In this document: piece after piece, positions 51,531 to 60,069 of the stretch
Numbering within the stretch: the first letter of the stretch is position 1
Layout: every line of letters begins with the position of its first letter
Assembly: GCF_021389935.1 (NCBI RefSeq)
Contig: NZ_CP089979.1
Location: 911,001 to 975,000 of the forward strand
Direction: 5' to 3'
Length of the DNA: 64,000 bases
From: Fulvivirga ligni
GTDB taxonomy: Bacteria; Bacteroidota; Bacteroidia; Cytophagales; Cyclobacteriaceae
Notes under the pieces: generated by a model
What the model was told of the DNA's origin: nothing
Databases searched by the model: none
Seen by the model: the letters and a program-made list of their open reading frames with translations, nothing else
Position numbers and translations under genes: made by a program

Positions 51531-53537
51531 TTAATCGAGGCTGGGGCGAAATGCTTCAGCCTCACTTTCTAATGGCTTGTATTGAATAGGGATACGTACT
51601 ATAAAATGAGCAATATTATGCTCGGACTCCACCAGTTTAATAGTTCCCCCTAAACGTGTTACCGCCAGGTTCACCATGTAAAGCCCTAAGCCAATAGAGC
51701 CATGAATACCTGCAGCTCGAGTAAACATTTCGAAGAGTGTGGGAATGTCTTCCTGTTTTATTCCTATGCCATTATCCATGATACTTATCTCCAGGTAAGG
51801 GCGGTCAAATGCCGCAAATACAGCGATTAAAAGCTCATCTTTAGTTGGGTCATTAAATTTAATAGCATTATCTAATAAGTCAGAAACTATAAATTTGATC
51901 AATAAAGGATCTGAATAAATTGTGAGGCCATCCATTACGTTATGCTCTAACGAGAAGCCTGATAGCTGATCCTCATATTCCTCAATTATAGAATGGAAGA
52001 TATCTGAAAAGTCAATTTCCTGAGGTTCAACCTTGGTTACACTTATATCATAGACGGATGATAGTCTGGCCAAAATGGTATCAAGGTTTTTGGCATCTTT
52101 AAAGAACCGACTGAAATATTCTTTCGATTTTTCATCTTCCACATCCATTAACGCTACATTACAAAGACCTAATAGTCGTGCCAGTGGCCCTTTTATATCA
52201 TGAGCTGTTTTGTAAATAAATGAGTCCAGTTCTTGGTAGGACTTCCTTAACTGCTCATTTTTTTGCTGAATAATCTTACGTTTTTCTTGGGCTCGGCGTG
52301 TTTCAAGCCTTTCATTGGCCAGTGTTTGTAACGCTAGTTCTTTTCTTGTTACATTAATTCTATCTGCTAAACCCAGAGAAAACAAGGCTACTTCAAACAC
52401 CGTCGCGATCTGTATTGCATGCTCTGTAATGTCGTTTTCAACGGATATATTTAACCTTTCCAGAGCAAATGCTAATCCACCAAGTATAAATAGTGCATTA
52501 GCGCCCAAAAAATACCTGGCTGGGGTAAAGCCCTGTCGAATATTTTGAATAGCCAATGTAAGTATAGCCAGGAAGCTTACCGCCGCTGATATAATTGTAA
52601 GTGTTCTGCCTGTTTTCCAAAATCCTAAGACCATTATTATTGATACTAATACTAAAAAGAGCATTATGAAAAAGGTGATGATGCTCATGGCTCTGTTGTG
52701 CTGCCTTATTTTAAGAAAGCTTCGGCTAAATGTAAGGTAGAAAAAAACGGCCGAGACCGGGGATAAAAACCTTATGTATAGATCTAATCGCGGTGAATTT
52801 TTGAACAATGAATTTGCCAGATAGCCATTGTTTGAAGCAAAAAACAGCAACAAAAAAAACAGGAAGATTACATAGTATAAATAGCTATTGCTTCTTAATG
52901 AAATGAAAAGTAAAAAATTGTAAATGAGCATTATGCCCAGTGCTCCATAAAATAACGCCTGAGAGAGTTTTTCTTTTTCAAACCTTTTAAAGAAGGTATC
53001 GCCGACATAGAGTCTTGATGATTTTAGCGTGAAGCTTTTAAACTGATGTGAGATGTCTGTTGTACTATGTAGCCGTACATATATCTGTCTGGTTTTTCCT
53101 GCTGGTATTTCAATATGATGAAATACCATAACCCCAGACTGTACTGGCCTGTCTTTTACGTTTAGCAAATCACCACTTCTAGCCTGAGATAGAAGGGAGT
53201 CATATTCATTCAATACATAGAAATCTACATAGTCGGTAAAGGTGAAATTGATATTACCGCTCACCGTCTCCGCCAATTTGTTCTTGATATTGAAGTGTAA
53301 CCATTGTGTGTTGCCTAATTGAGCACTATCCTGATAGGCTGAGAAATGTGCAGACCGTATCACTTTTTGAATGTCAGCCGTTTCAGTACTGTCTTCCCAG
53401 TAAGTAATATATGGTGTAAGGTCAGTAATAATATTTGGCTCATCGATAACCACCGTATTCTGGCTAAAGCAATGGATGCTCAGACATGCCATAATAAACA
53501 TTAGAAGTGGCCTCATTGACGGAAGTTTAATATCCAA
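51531..53537 (-). CDS. 7TMR-DISM sensor histidine kinase
   Basis: 668 residues: signal peptide, extracellular 7TMR-DISMED2 domain at ~30-180 (a jelly-roll thought to bind carbohydrates or similar ligands), seven membrane helices at ~190-395, a coiled coil at ~400-435, HisKA with FIYKTAHDIKGPLARL (His446) and HATPase_c (LLDNAIKFND, MDNGIGI, GSIGLGLYMV). No response regulator adjacent. Divergent, across 175 bases, from another 7TMR-DISM protein without a kinase domain. Converges with the GH3 gene. Ligand unknown. Confidence 0.9.
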   Translation of the reverse strand: MDIKLPSMRPLLMFIMACLSIHCFSQNTVVIDEPNIITDLTPYITYWEDSTETADIQKVIRSAHFSAYQDSAQLGNTQWLHFNIKNKLAETVSGNINFTFTDYVDFYVLNEYDSLLSQARSGDLLNVKDRPVQSGVMVFHHIEIPAGKTRQIYVRLHSTTDISHQFKSFTLKSSRLYVGDTFFKRFEKEKLSQALFYGALGIMLIYNFLLFISLRSNSYLYYVIFLFFLLLFFASNNGYLANSLFKNSPRLDLYIRFLSPVSAVFFYLTFSRSFLKIRQHNRAMSIITFFIMLFLVLVSIIMVLGFWKTGRTLTIISAAVSFLAILTLAIQNIRQGFTPARYFLGANALFILGGLAFALERLNISVENDITEHAIQIATVFEVALFSLGLADRINVTRKELALQTLANERLETRRAQEKRKIIQQKNEQLRKSYQELDSFIYKTAHDIKGPLARLLGLCNVALMDVEDEKSKEYFSRFFKDAKNLDTILARLSSVYDISVTKVEPQEIDFSDIFHSIIEEYEDQLSGFSLEHNVMDGLTIYSDPLLIKFIVSDLLDNAIKFNDPTKDELLIAVFAAFDRPYLEISIMDNGIGIKQEDIPTLFEMFTRAAGIHGSIGLGLYMVNLAVTRLGGTIKLVESEHNIAHFIVRIPIQYKPLESEAEAFRPSLD

Positions 53538-53727
53538 ATGGTTTGGAGCTTACAAAGTACTAAGATTTCTTGGCTCAAAAAATTTAAAGATATAATTAAA
53601 CTCTCAACAGATATAGATTATATCAGAAAATAGAAATATCTGACTATTTGCCTGCTTTAAAATGATTTATTTATCCAACTTAGCCGTTATGTAAGGGTAA
53701 AATTGGTATCTTTTGTTTTACTACCTC

Positions 53728-55575
53728 ATGAGTTTTAATTGCAGAATAATTTTCATTGTCTTTTTGCTTTTTGGCACATTCGCTGCCAATGCGCAAATTA
53801 TCAGGCTTGATGCCGATACAGACGAGAAGATTATTACCATTAACCAATTGAAATTCTATCAGGATGCCACTGGAAATGATAATTTCGATGATATTTTCTA
53901 CCAGCCTGAGCTTTTCAGAAGTGATCCCAATTTTGCCTTAAAAGACTTCGATCCAGCCTCTACTTATTGGGTTAGAATGAAAGTCAATTTTCCGAAGGAC
54001 TCCGAAAAGCAGTGGATTATTGAGTTCTACGATCAAACCATAGATCATATTGAAGCCTACATACCTCAGCAGGGAGGTGGATTTAAAAAGTTCGTTTTAG
54101 GTGATCAGTATACTTTTGATTCAAAGCCTTTCAAACATAAAAACTTTGAAATACCGCTAGACGGGCAGCTGCAAGGCATTAGAGAGTTTTACTTTATGTT
54201 TAAAAGCAGCTCAAATGCTGATGTACGAATTGCGATAAGAAGTGTTAATAGGTTTATTCATTATTCGCTTAATGAATACTATCTCTATGGTCTTTTTTAT
54301 GGTATGATATTGATTATCAGCCTTTATAACCTTTTAATTTACTCAGCCATAAGAGAGAAAAAGCATGTTTACTATACCTTTTATATTTTGAGTGTAGGTG
54401 TCTACGCTATGTGTGTAGATGGGATAGCTTACCAGTATTTATGGCCTTCGTGGCCTCAATGGAATCAGATTTCTTATGGGGTAGCGCTGTTTTCATTAAT
54501 ATTCTGGGCATTGGTTTTCGGTCAGCGCTTTTTAAATACTAATGTTAGGGCACCAAGACTTCATGTCATTATCAACTGGACTATAGGACTTAGATCGGCT
54601 CTGTTTTTATACGCACTGTTTGTTGATAACTCAATTTTTGAAATCAGAAATATTGAAATCATTCCATTATCCCTCATATTCTATGCAGGTATCGATGTCT
54701 GGGTAAGAGGCTATAAACCAGCACGTTTCTTCGTAATGGCCTATGGTGTGTTGTTCTTAGGCTTTTTATCTAAAGCATTATTAACCATCTCCATCATACC
54801 ATTTAATATCATTTCATACTACAGCTTGCACATTTGCTTTTTGCTGGAAATGCTGTTTCTGTCATTCGCACTTAGTGATAGAGTAAGAATATTAAAGGCC
54901 AATAGAGATAGAGCATTGAAGAGAATAATTATTCAGCATCAGGAGAATGTAAAGCTGAAGGATAAGGTGAATAAGGAACTTGAAAATCTTGTAGCCAAAA
55001 GAACAAAGCAGCTGGAGGAGAAAAATATGCTTTTGGAAGAGAGTAATCAAAAGCTTTATGCCCAGACCAATGACATTAACAAGATCAACTCTATGCTGGA
55101 TCTTGATAACTGGAAGCTTAAGAACAATATTAAAGAGATTCTACAGGATCGTTTGATTAATAAGAACCTTACTCTCGAGGAATTTAATAAGATATTTCCA
55201 GACAAAATTAGCTGCTATAAATTTCTTGAGAAGCTAAAGTGGAGCCAGGGCTATGAATGCCAGAAGTGCGGAAATACTAAATATTCTGATGGACAAAGTA
55301 AGCTGTCACGAAGGTGCTCCAAGTGCGGTTATGATGAGTCAATTACCAGTAACACGGTGTTTCATCGGATAAAATTTCCAATAGAAAAGGCCTTTTACAT
55401 CCTTTATATCACCAATAATAAGCAAATCCAATATACACTTGATGAACTCAGTGAAATGCTGGATTTGAGAAGAAATACGGTGTGGAATTTCAAGAAAAAA
55501 ATTGAGAGTGTTTATAAATCTTCAGATGGTTCTTCCATTATCATTCATGATCTGTTTACAGCTCATTTAAATTAG
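53728..55575 (+). CDS. 7TMR-DISM receptor fused to a transposase-type zinc ribbon/HTH domain
   Basis: 615 residues from ATG 53728: signal peptide (FIVFLLFGTFAANA, then QI), 7TMR-DISMED2 domain ~30-165, seven membrane helices ~185-390, a coiled coil ~395-470, and a C-terminal domain at ~480-605 in the cytoplasm. This last part reads like the N-terminus of IS1595-family transposases: an FPDKISCYKFLEKLKW helix, a zinc ribbon with Cys511/514 and Cys530/533, SNTVFHRIKFPIEKAFYILY, and a final HTH (YTLDELSEMLDLRRNTVWNFKKKI). The catalytic DDE/transposase core is absent and there are no inverted repeats, so this is not a mobile element. Inference: a membrane-bound, ligand-responsive DNA-binding protein. 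ATG 53728 chosen over TTG 53713 because the signal peptide starts there and the -7-like box (TATCTTTTG, 53707-53715) would cover the TTG. Confidence 0.85.
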   Translation: MSFNCRIIFIVFLLFGTFAANAQIIRLDADTDEKIITINQLKFYQDATGNDNFDDIFYQPELFRSDPNFALKDFDPASTYWVRMKVNFPKDSEKQWIIEFYDQTIDHIEAYIPQQGGGFKKFVLGDQYTFDSKPFKHKNFEIPLDGQLQGIREFYFMFKSSSNADVRIAIRSVNRFIHYSLNEYYLYGLFYGMILIISLYNLLIYSAIREKKHVYYTFYILSVGVYAMCVDGIAYQYLWPSWPQWNQISYGVALFSLIFWALVFGQRFLNTNVRAPRLHVIINWTIGLRSALFLYALFVDNSIFEIRNIEIIPLSLIFYAGIDVWVRGYKPARFFVMAYGVLFLGFLSKALLTISIIPFNIISYYSLHICFLLEMLFLSFALSDRVRILKANRDRALKRIIIQHQENVKLKDKVNKELENLVAKRTKQLEEKNMLLEESNQKLYAQTNDINKINSMLDLDNWKLKNNIKEILQDRLINKNLTLEEFNKIFPDKISCYKFLEKLKWSQGYECQKCGNTKYSDGQSKLSRRCSKCGYDESITSNTVFHRIKFPIEKAFYILYITNNKQIQYTLDELSEMLDLRRNTVWNFKKKIESVYKSSDGSSIIIHDLFTAHLN

Positions 55576-56627
55576 AATAGGGTATAATGCCCACCCCTTC
55601 TAAAAAGGGTTTTATCCAATTCAGGCACTTCTCTCCCTTTCATGTATTTGCTGATAGAGACATGAAAAAGCTGGGCAATCACATCTGAAATCTCTCCGGA
55701 TCCTTTCATTCGCCTGCCAAACTCGCTGTCATTCACATGGCCATCGTGCACGGCACATATTTGATTCCATACTTTATCAAACCTGTCTGGAAAATTTTTC
55801 CTGAGCCAATCTTCAAATACCTGGCCGATGAAGCCATTTAATCTCACAATGGTATACCCTGCTCCTAATGCGCCATGATCCGCTGCGGCCTTTATTACCG
55901 TTGGTATTTCATGGTGATTCAGACCCGGTATAATTGGAGCATTCATAATCGAGACCGGTATACCTGCCAAAGTTAACTCTTCAATGGCCTTGAGCTTTCT
56001 TCTGGCACTGGCCGTTCGTGGCTCTAACTTAGACCTGAGCTCTTCGTCCAGTGAAGTGATAGAAAGAACCACCCGTACCAGGTTAAGCTTAGCCAATTCT
56101 TTCAATAGATCAATATCCCTAAGCATGGTCACATTTTTAGAAATAATGCCAACAGGGTTTCTATACTTCAGAAATATTTTGAGCAGCTCCCGAGTAATGC
56201 CGAGTTTTCTTTCCAATGGCTGGTAGCAGTCTGTATTTCCTGAAAGTACAATGGTTTCAGGTCGCCATGATTTCTGTAGAAAATGCTTTTCAAGTAATTC
56301 AGCAGCGTTCTTTTTCACTATAATCTTACTCTCAAAATCGAGGCCGGCATTAAATCCCCAAAATTCATGGCTACGACGAGCATAGCAGTATATGCAGCCA
56401 TGCTCACAGCCTTGATATGGATTAAGGGAATAGCCCATGCCTACATCTGGGCTTTCTACCTTATTCACTATTTTTTTAGGTGTCTCATAAAAGATTTGGG
56501 TGGTGATTTTCTCCTCCAGAAGTTCTTCATCCAGGCCCTCTATATGCTCTTGAACATATTCATGAGCCAGATAGGGGTTCTTAGCCTGTATTTGAGCACC
56601 TCTTCCTTTACGATATTCATCAACCAT
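55572..56627 (-). CDS. PA0069-family radical SAM protein (SPL-like)
   Basis: 351 residues. Radical SAM cluster motif CEHGCIYC (Cys74, 78, 81) after MGYSLNPYQG, the family signature; then IIVKKNAAELLEKHF, TVIVLSGNTDCYQP-like strand (VLSGNTDCYQPLERK) and the C-terminal FRRGGHYTLF. Cytoplasmic. Family members, related to spore photoproduct lyase, are common and uncharacterised (Rv2578c and PA0069). Shares four bases at the stop with the 7TMR-zinc ribbon gene. Two adjacent palindromes lie just before its start. Confidence 0.9.
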   Translation of the reverse strand: MVDEYRKGRGAQIQAKNPYLAHEYVQEHIEGLDEELLEEKITTQIFYETPKKIVNKVESPDVGMGYSLNPYQGCEHGCIYCYARRSHEFWGFNAGLDFESKIIVKKNAAELLEKHFLQKSWRPETIVLSGNTDCYQPLERKLGITRELLKIFLKYRNPVGIISKNVTMLRDIDLLKELAKLNLVRVVLSITSLDEELRSKLEPRTASARRKLKAIEELTLAGIPVSIMNAPIIPGLNHHEIPTVIKAAADHGALGAGYTIVRLNGFIGQVFEDWLRKNFPDRFDKVWNQICAVHDGHVNDSEFGRRMKGSGEISDVIAQLFHVSISKYMKGREVPELDKTLFRRGGHYTLF

Positions 56628-56636
56628 AAAGTGAAA

Positions 56637-56672
56637 TTACTAATTTAATTAGTAAAAACTATTAAAAATAGT
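56637..56672. promoter_or_regulatory. Twin palindromes before the radical SAM gene
   Basis: TTACTAATTTAATTAGTAA (56637-56655) is a perfect 9-bp-arm palindrome, and ACTATTAAAAATAGT (56658-56672) follows two bases later. They occupy nearly the whole 53-base gap between the gene start (56627) and the next gene's stop. Candidate operators for an unknown regulator; no terminator T run fits. Confidence 0.5.
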
Positions 56673-56680
56673 AATTATGA

Positions 56681-57358
56681 TTATGCTATGAATTTAAAGC
56701 CTACGCCGTGCTGGTTAAGTATTTCTACATCAGGATCTTCCTTTAAATACTTACGAAGTTTCGAAATGAAAACATCCATGCTGCGGCCCAGGAAATAATC
56801 ATCACTGCCCCAGATTTTTTTTAGTATCTCTTCACGTTTTACCACTTTGCCTTTATGCTCACAGAGGTATTTTAGTACATCAGCCTCTTTTTGAGTGAGG
56901 TTTTTTTCTTTGTCAGAGATATTTAAAGTGAGGTTTGGGTAATCAAATGAATAAGCTCCGATCTTAAATATTTGTGAGCTCTCAGATTTATGTGTACGCT
57001 TTAGAAAGACCTCAATTCTGTAAATAAGTTCTTTCATATGAAAAGGCTTGGTCACGTAGTCATCTGCACCTGTTTCAAAACCGATGAGCTTATCTTCCTG
57101 CATAGATTTGGCGGTAAGAAAAATAATAGGCACTTCTGAATCGAGCTCTCTTATTTCTTTAGCTAAGGAAAAACCATCTTTCTTTGGAAGCATAACATCC
57201 AGCACGCAAAGGTCAAACTGGTCATCTTTAAACCTGTCGATTCCCTCTTGGCCATCATGGCAGCGAAGTACCTGATAACCATTTTGCTCCAGGTTATCCT
57301 GTATTACGAAGCCCAGGCTCGTGTCATCTTCTACTAATAATATGGTTTTATTCTGCAT
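56681..57358 (-). CDS. OmpR/PhoB-family response regulator (RprY-like)
   Basis: 225 residues: receiver with DD11-12, phospho-acceptor Asp54 (CVLDVMLPKKDG), Thr (FLTAKSMQE) and Lys (YVTKPFHMKEL); then a winged helix with ADVLKYLCEHKGKVVKREEIL and the recognition helix (FISKLRKYL). Overlaps the kinase gene start by 11 bases. The organisation resembles RprXY of Bacteroides. A TTAACA direct-repeat box in front of the operon is likely its own site. Confidence 0.93.
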   Translation of the reverse strand: MQNKTILLVEDDTSLGFVIQDNLEQNGYQVLRCHDGQEGIDRFKDDQFDLCVLDVMLPKKDGFSLAKEIRELDSEVPIIFLTAKSMQEDKLIGFETGADDYVTKPFHMKELIYRIEVFLKRTHKSESSQIFKIGAYSFDYPNLTLNISDKEKNLTQKEADVLKYLCEHKGKVVKREEILKKIWGSDDYFLGRSMDVFISKLRKYLKEDPDVEILNQHGVGFKFIA

Positions 57359-58613
57359 TTAAAAAACTGAGTTGAAATGTGCTTCCCTCGCCTAATTCAC
57401 TGAATACCTTTAACGTACCCTTATGAGCTTTTGCTACTAAATTCACATAATTTAAACCAAGACCAAAGCCTTTCACATTATGAACATTACCGGTAGGTAC
57501 TCTATAAAATTGTAAGAAAATCTTCGACTGCTCCTGTTTGCTAATGCCTATGCCGTTATCAATCACCTCTATAAAAACCCTTCCATCTTTATTAAAAGTT
57601 CTGATCTTAATTTGCGGTACATCAAGGCAATACTTAATAGCATTATCAAGCAAGTTGTAAAGAACGTTGGTAAGGTGCAGAGGGTCTGCGTTTATAATAG
57701 TGTCAGTGGCCTGAAAATCCATGGTAATGTGACCTCCCTGATCCGCTATTGAAAGTGACATACTTTTTTGCGTGTCAACGATGATTTCATGAACGTCCAC
57801 ATTTTCTGCCTTGAGCGTAATTTCCTGTTTGTTCAAATTGGCCATTTGTAACACACGTTCCACTTGCCGTTTTAGCCGCAGGTTTTCATTGTCTATAATA
57901 ATGGCATAATTACGAAGCCTATCGGGTTGATGAATGATATTTGGGTCTTTCAAAACATCAGCAGAAAGTGCAATGGTGCTTATCGGGGTTTTGAACTCAT
58001 GGGTCATGTTATTGATAAAGTCTTTCTGCACCTCAGACAGCCGCCTTTGTTTTAATATTACAAAAAGGGCGTAAGCAAAAAAGATGACCACCACCAGTAG
58101 CACCATGGAAGAAAAGATCCAAATGCCCATACGGTTAGTAATGAAAGAAGCCTTGTTAGGAAACTGTACTCCGAAATAATAATTCTGATTATTCCATTTA
58201 GGAAGATTTTTGGTAATCGGGCTTATCTGATTATCATTAAGAGAGACATAGCAGCCATAAACCATTTTATCATTGGTACAATCATAAATACCATATTCAA
58301 AGTCGGCATTTATATTTCTTTTGCCGAATTCTGATTTAAGTAAATCTTCTAAAATTGCCGCATCGATCTCATTATTAATCATTACTACATAATAATTGGT
58401 AGAGAGCTGTTTAATGGGATTATTATTAGGTTGAGTATCTGTAAGTGTAAAAAAAGCTTGCGCTACATTATAAAGCGCAGTATTCACTTCACGGTCAAAT
58501 TGCTCTGTTTCCGTGTTAAAAGCCTGCTTAAACCAATAGATCTGGGTCACTACAATACCCACTATGCTTACTATGGCTAGTATAACTAATAACCGGATGG
58601 TTCTGCGCTTCAT
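57348..58613 (-). CDS. Sensor histidine kinase (RprX-like)
   Basis: 421 residues. One N-terminal membrane segment (7-27), a periplasmic sensor of ~130 residues, a second segment (164-187), HisKA with NNMTHEFKTPIS (His205) and HATPase_c (NLLDNAIKYC, VIDNGIGIS, GFGLGLNYV). First gene of the operon, with the regulator overlapping its 3' end by 11 bases. Its upstream region carries a TTAACA-N5-TTAACA box and a -7-like TTAATTTG (58619-58626). Signal unknown. Confidence 0.93.
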   Translation of the reverse strand: MKRRTIRLLVILAIVSIVGIVVTQIYWFKQAFNTETEQFDREVNTALYNVAQAFFTLTDTQPNNNPIKQLSTNYYVVMINNEIDAAILEDLLKSEFGKRNINADFEYGIYDCTNDKMVYGCYVSLNDNQISPITKNLPKWNNQNYYFGVQFPNKASFITNRMGIWIFSSMVLLVVVIFFAYALFVILKQRRLSEVQKDFINNMTHEFKTPISTIALSADVLKDPNIIHQPDRLRNYAIIIDNENLRLKRQVERVLQMANLNKQEITLKAENVDVHEIIVDTQKSMSLSIADQGGHITMDFQATDTIINADPLHLTNVLYNLLDNAIKYCLDVPQIKIRTFNKDGRVFIEVIDNGIGISKQEQSKIFLQFYRVPTGNVHNVKGFGLGLNYVNLVAKAHKGTLKVFSELGEGSTFQLSFLNAE

Positions 58614-58653
58614 AAGCTCAAATTAACTATTATTGAGCGGGTTACCAGAAATT

Positions 58654-58670
58654 TTAACAAATCATTAACA
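58654..58670. promoter_or_regulatory. TTAACA-N5-TTAACA box before the two-component operon
   Basis: TTAACA at 58654-58659 and 58665-58670, 11-bp period, lying between the kinase gene (minus) and the lipoprotein gene (plus). It has the same half-site as the boxes at 39702-39762. Confidence 0.6.
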
Positions 58671-58724
58671 CCATATTGGCATATCGTGTGTCTTAGTACT
58701 ACATAATAAAAACTTAACTCTTTT

Positions 58725-59498
58725 ATGAAAACACTTCTTTACGCTGCTACACTGATTTTACTGGTCTCGTCATGTCGTCAGTCCTTTTATGGGCCTGCAA
58801 TGTATGGGCATGATGTGATTGCCGTTCAAAAGCCAATTTATGATGATACTGTAAAATCTGGCCTTTATTTATCAGGTACTTATTCGATCGGAGCAGGTTA
58901 TAATTATGATGATCGCAATGAATCTATCCTGGGTCAGCTTGTTTATGCCAGATCCTGGGAAAATGCCAGCATAGCCTTAGGTGGTTATGGTTTCACTGGT
59001 AATTACTTCGTGTCAGGTGATGATAGCGACTTTATTTCAGATAATGATTATGAAGGAAATTATACCTACAATGGTGTGGGTGGAGTGGCAAGTGCAAACT
59101 TCACTTTAGATTTCAGGAAGGTTAATTTTCGAATGATAGGTATTCAGGTTAATAAATCTTTGGAGTATGGCAAATTCCAGGATTTTAAAGATATGATTGC
59201 TACAGATACCACTCGTAATTTTTCTACTATTGGAAATGACAATCTGAACGTTCTTCTTACTTCTGAAATAGTAACTAAGACAGACCCTTCATTTTCCGCC
59301 AGGCTATTCATAGGTAAATCTTACGGAGGCATTGATAAAATTGCCGAGGAAGAATCAGACGCTTATGGTACCATGTTAGTTGGAGCTACATTTTCACTTA
59401 CTTCAAAAAGATTTAATGGCTATATTCAGGTAAATAGCCAAGAGCACGCCGACCCTGTATTCAATTTAGGAGTGGGTTATAACTTGCTAAAACCTTAA
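58725..59498 (+). CDS. Outer-membrane lipoprotein, beta-barrel-like, 257 residues
   Basis: Lipoprotein signal MKTLLYAATLILLVSSC (Cys17), then a beta-rich chain with Gly/Tyr-rich strands (LYLSGTYSIGAGYNYDD; ASIALGGYGFTGNYFV) ending in an aromatic-containing strand (FNLGVGYNLLKP). No family recognised. Divergent from the RprX-like operon and sharing the intergenic TTAACA box, so it is a good candidate for a regulon member. Behind it lies a strong hairpin. Confidence 0.68.
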   Translation: MKTLLYAATLILLVSSCRQSFYGPAMYGHDVIAVQKPIYDDTVKSGLYLSGTYSIGAGYNYDDRNESILGQLVYARSWENASIALGGYGFTGNYFVSGDDSDFISDNDYEGNYTYNGVGGVASANFTLDFRKVNFRMIGIQVNKSLEYGKFQDFKDMIATDTTRNFSTIGNDNLNVLLTSEIVTKTDPSFSARLFIGKSYGGIDKIAEEESDAYGTMLVGATFSLTSKRFNGYIQVNSQEHADPVFNLGVGYNLLKP

Positions 59499-59504
59499 AA
59501 ATCA

Positions 59505-59534
59505 GCTTTATCCTATTTTTTGATAGGATAAAGC
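59505..59534. terminator. Hairpin after the lipoprotein gene
   Basis: GCTTTATCCTAT (59505-59516) pairs perfectly with ATAGGATAAAGC (59523-59534), loop of six. The T run on the plus strand is weak (AAATTT), while the minus-strand product would end in five T, so it may be a less efficient plus-strand terminator. Confidence 0.6.
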
Positions 59535-59546
59535 AAATTTCTCCCT

Positions 59547-59583
59547 AAATAGTATGCATGCATAACATATTTAGTTATATTTG
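59547..59583 (+). promoter_or_regulatory. MarR operator and -7 element of the beta-oxidation operon
   Basis: A palindrome centred on TATGCATGCATA (59553-59564, perfect) with weaker flanks is followed by the exact -7 element TATATTTG at 59576-59583. Bases AAATAGTATGC-A-TGCATA match 17 of 18 positions of the site at 36338-36355. Confidence 0.65.
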
Positions 59584-59607
59584 TTAAGAGCAACTAAATC
59601 GTTTGCA

Positions 59608-60069
59608 GTGAAGAGAGAAGAAACTATTGACCACAACATAAAGACCGCCTGGCATGCTATTTCACGCATGTATAATCAGCAGGCGGCTAAGGAAGACATT
59701 ACCACTTCAATTGGTTTTGTTCTTCTCAATATCTCCTCAAAGGAAGGCACCCCCGCCACCAAAATAGCACCACTTATGGGCTTGGAATCCAGAAGCTTAA
59801 CACGCGTGCTCAAAAACATGGAGGAAAAGGGTTTGGTATACCGCCAGCCTGATGCTAACGACAAAAGATCTGTTCGAATTCATTTAACTGATGAGGGAAA
59901 ACGCAAAAAAGAGTTCTCCCGCCAAACAGTTTTATCGTTTAACAACTTTGTAAGAGAAGAGATACCGGATGACAAGTTATCTGTGTTCTTCGAAGTGATA
60001 AGCGCAATTAATAAAAGAATAGAAAATAATAACATATACGAAACGGAAAACCATAAAAATCAACAATGA
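59608..60069 (+). CDS. MarR family transcriptional regulator
   Basis: 153 residues from GTG 59608 (VKREETIDHNIK); an upstream TTG at 59581 lies within the -7 element and is rejected. Winged helix with TPATKIAPLMGLESRSLTRVLKNMEEKGLVYR, given in parts as PATKIAPLMGLESRSLTRVL and NMEEKGLVYRQ, and the wing DKRSVRIHLTDEGK. First gene of a probable operon with the two beta-oxidation genes; its stop overlaps the next start (ATGA). Inference: senses fatty acyl-CoA or another degradation intermediate and represses the operon through the palindrome upstream. Confidence 0.9.
   Translation: MKREETIDHNIKTAWHAISRMYNQQAAKEDITTSIGFVLLNISSKEGTPATKIAPLMGLESRSLTRVLKNMEEKGLVYRQPDANDKRSVRIHLTDEGKRKKEFSRQTVLSFNNFVREEIPDDKLSVFFEVISAINKRIENNNIYETENHKNQQ

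Noticed and set aside
53713-53727. TTG start for the receptor gene
   Set aside because: It lies inside the -7-like box and would put extra residues ahead of a good signal peptide; ATG 53728 is better.
53728-55575. IS1595-family transposase or insertion sequence
   Set aside because: Only the zinc ribbon and HTH are present; no nuclease core, terminal inverted repeats or target duplication, and the rest is a receptor.
59581-59607. TTG start for the MarR gene
   Set aside because: It is part of the -7 element TATATTTG, so cannot be in the transcript; GTG 59608 fits the family start.
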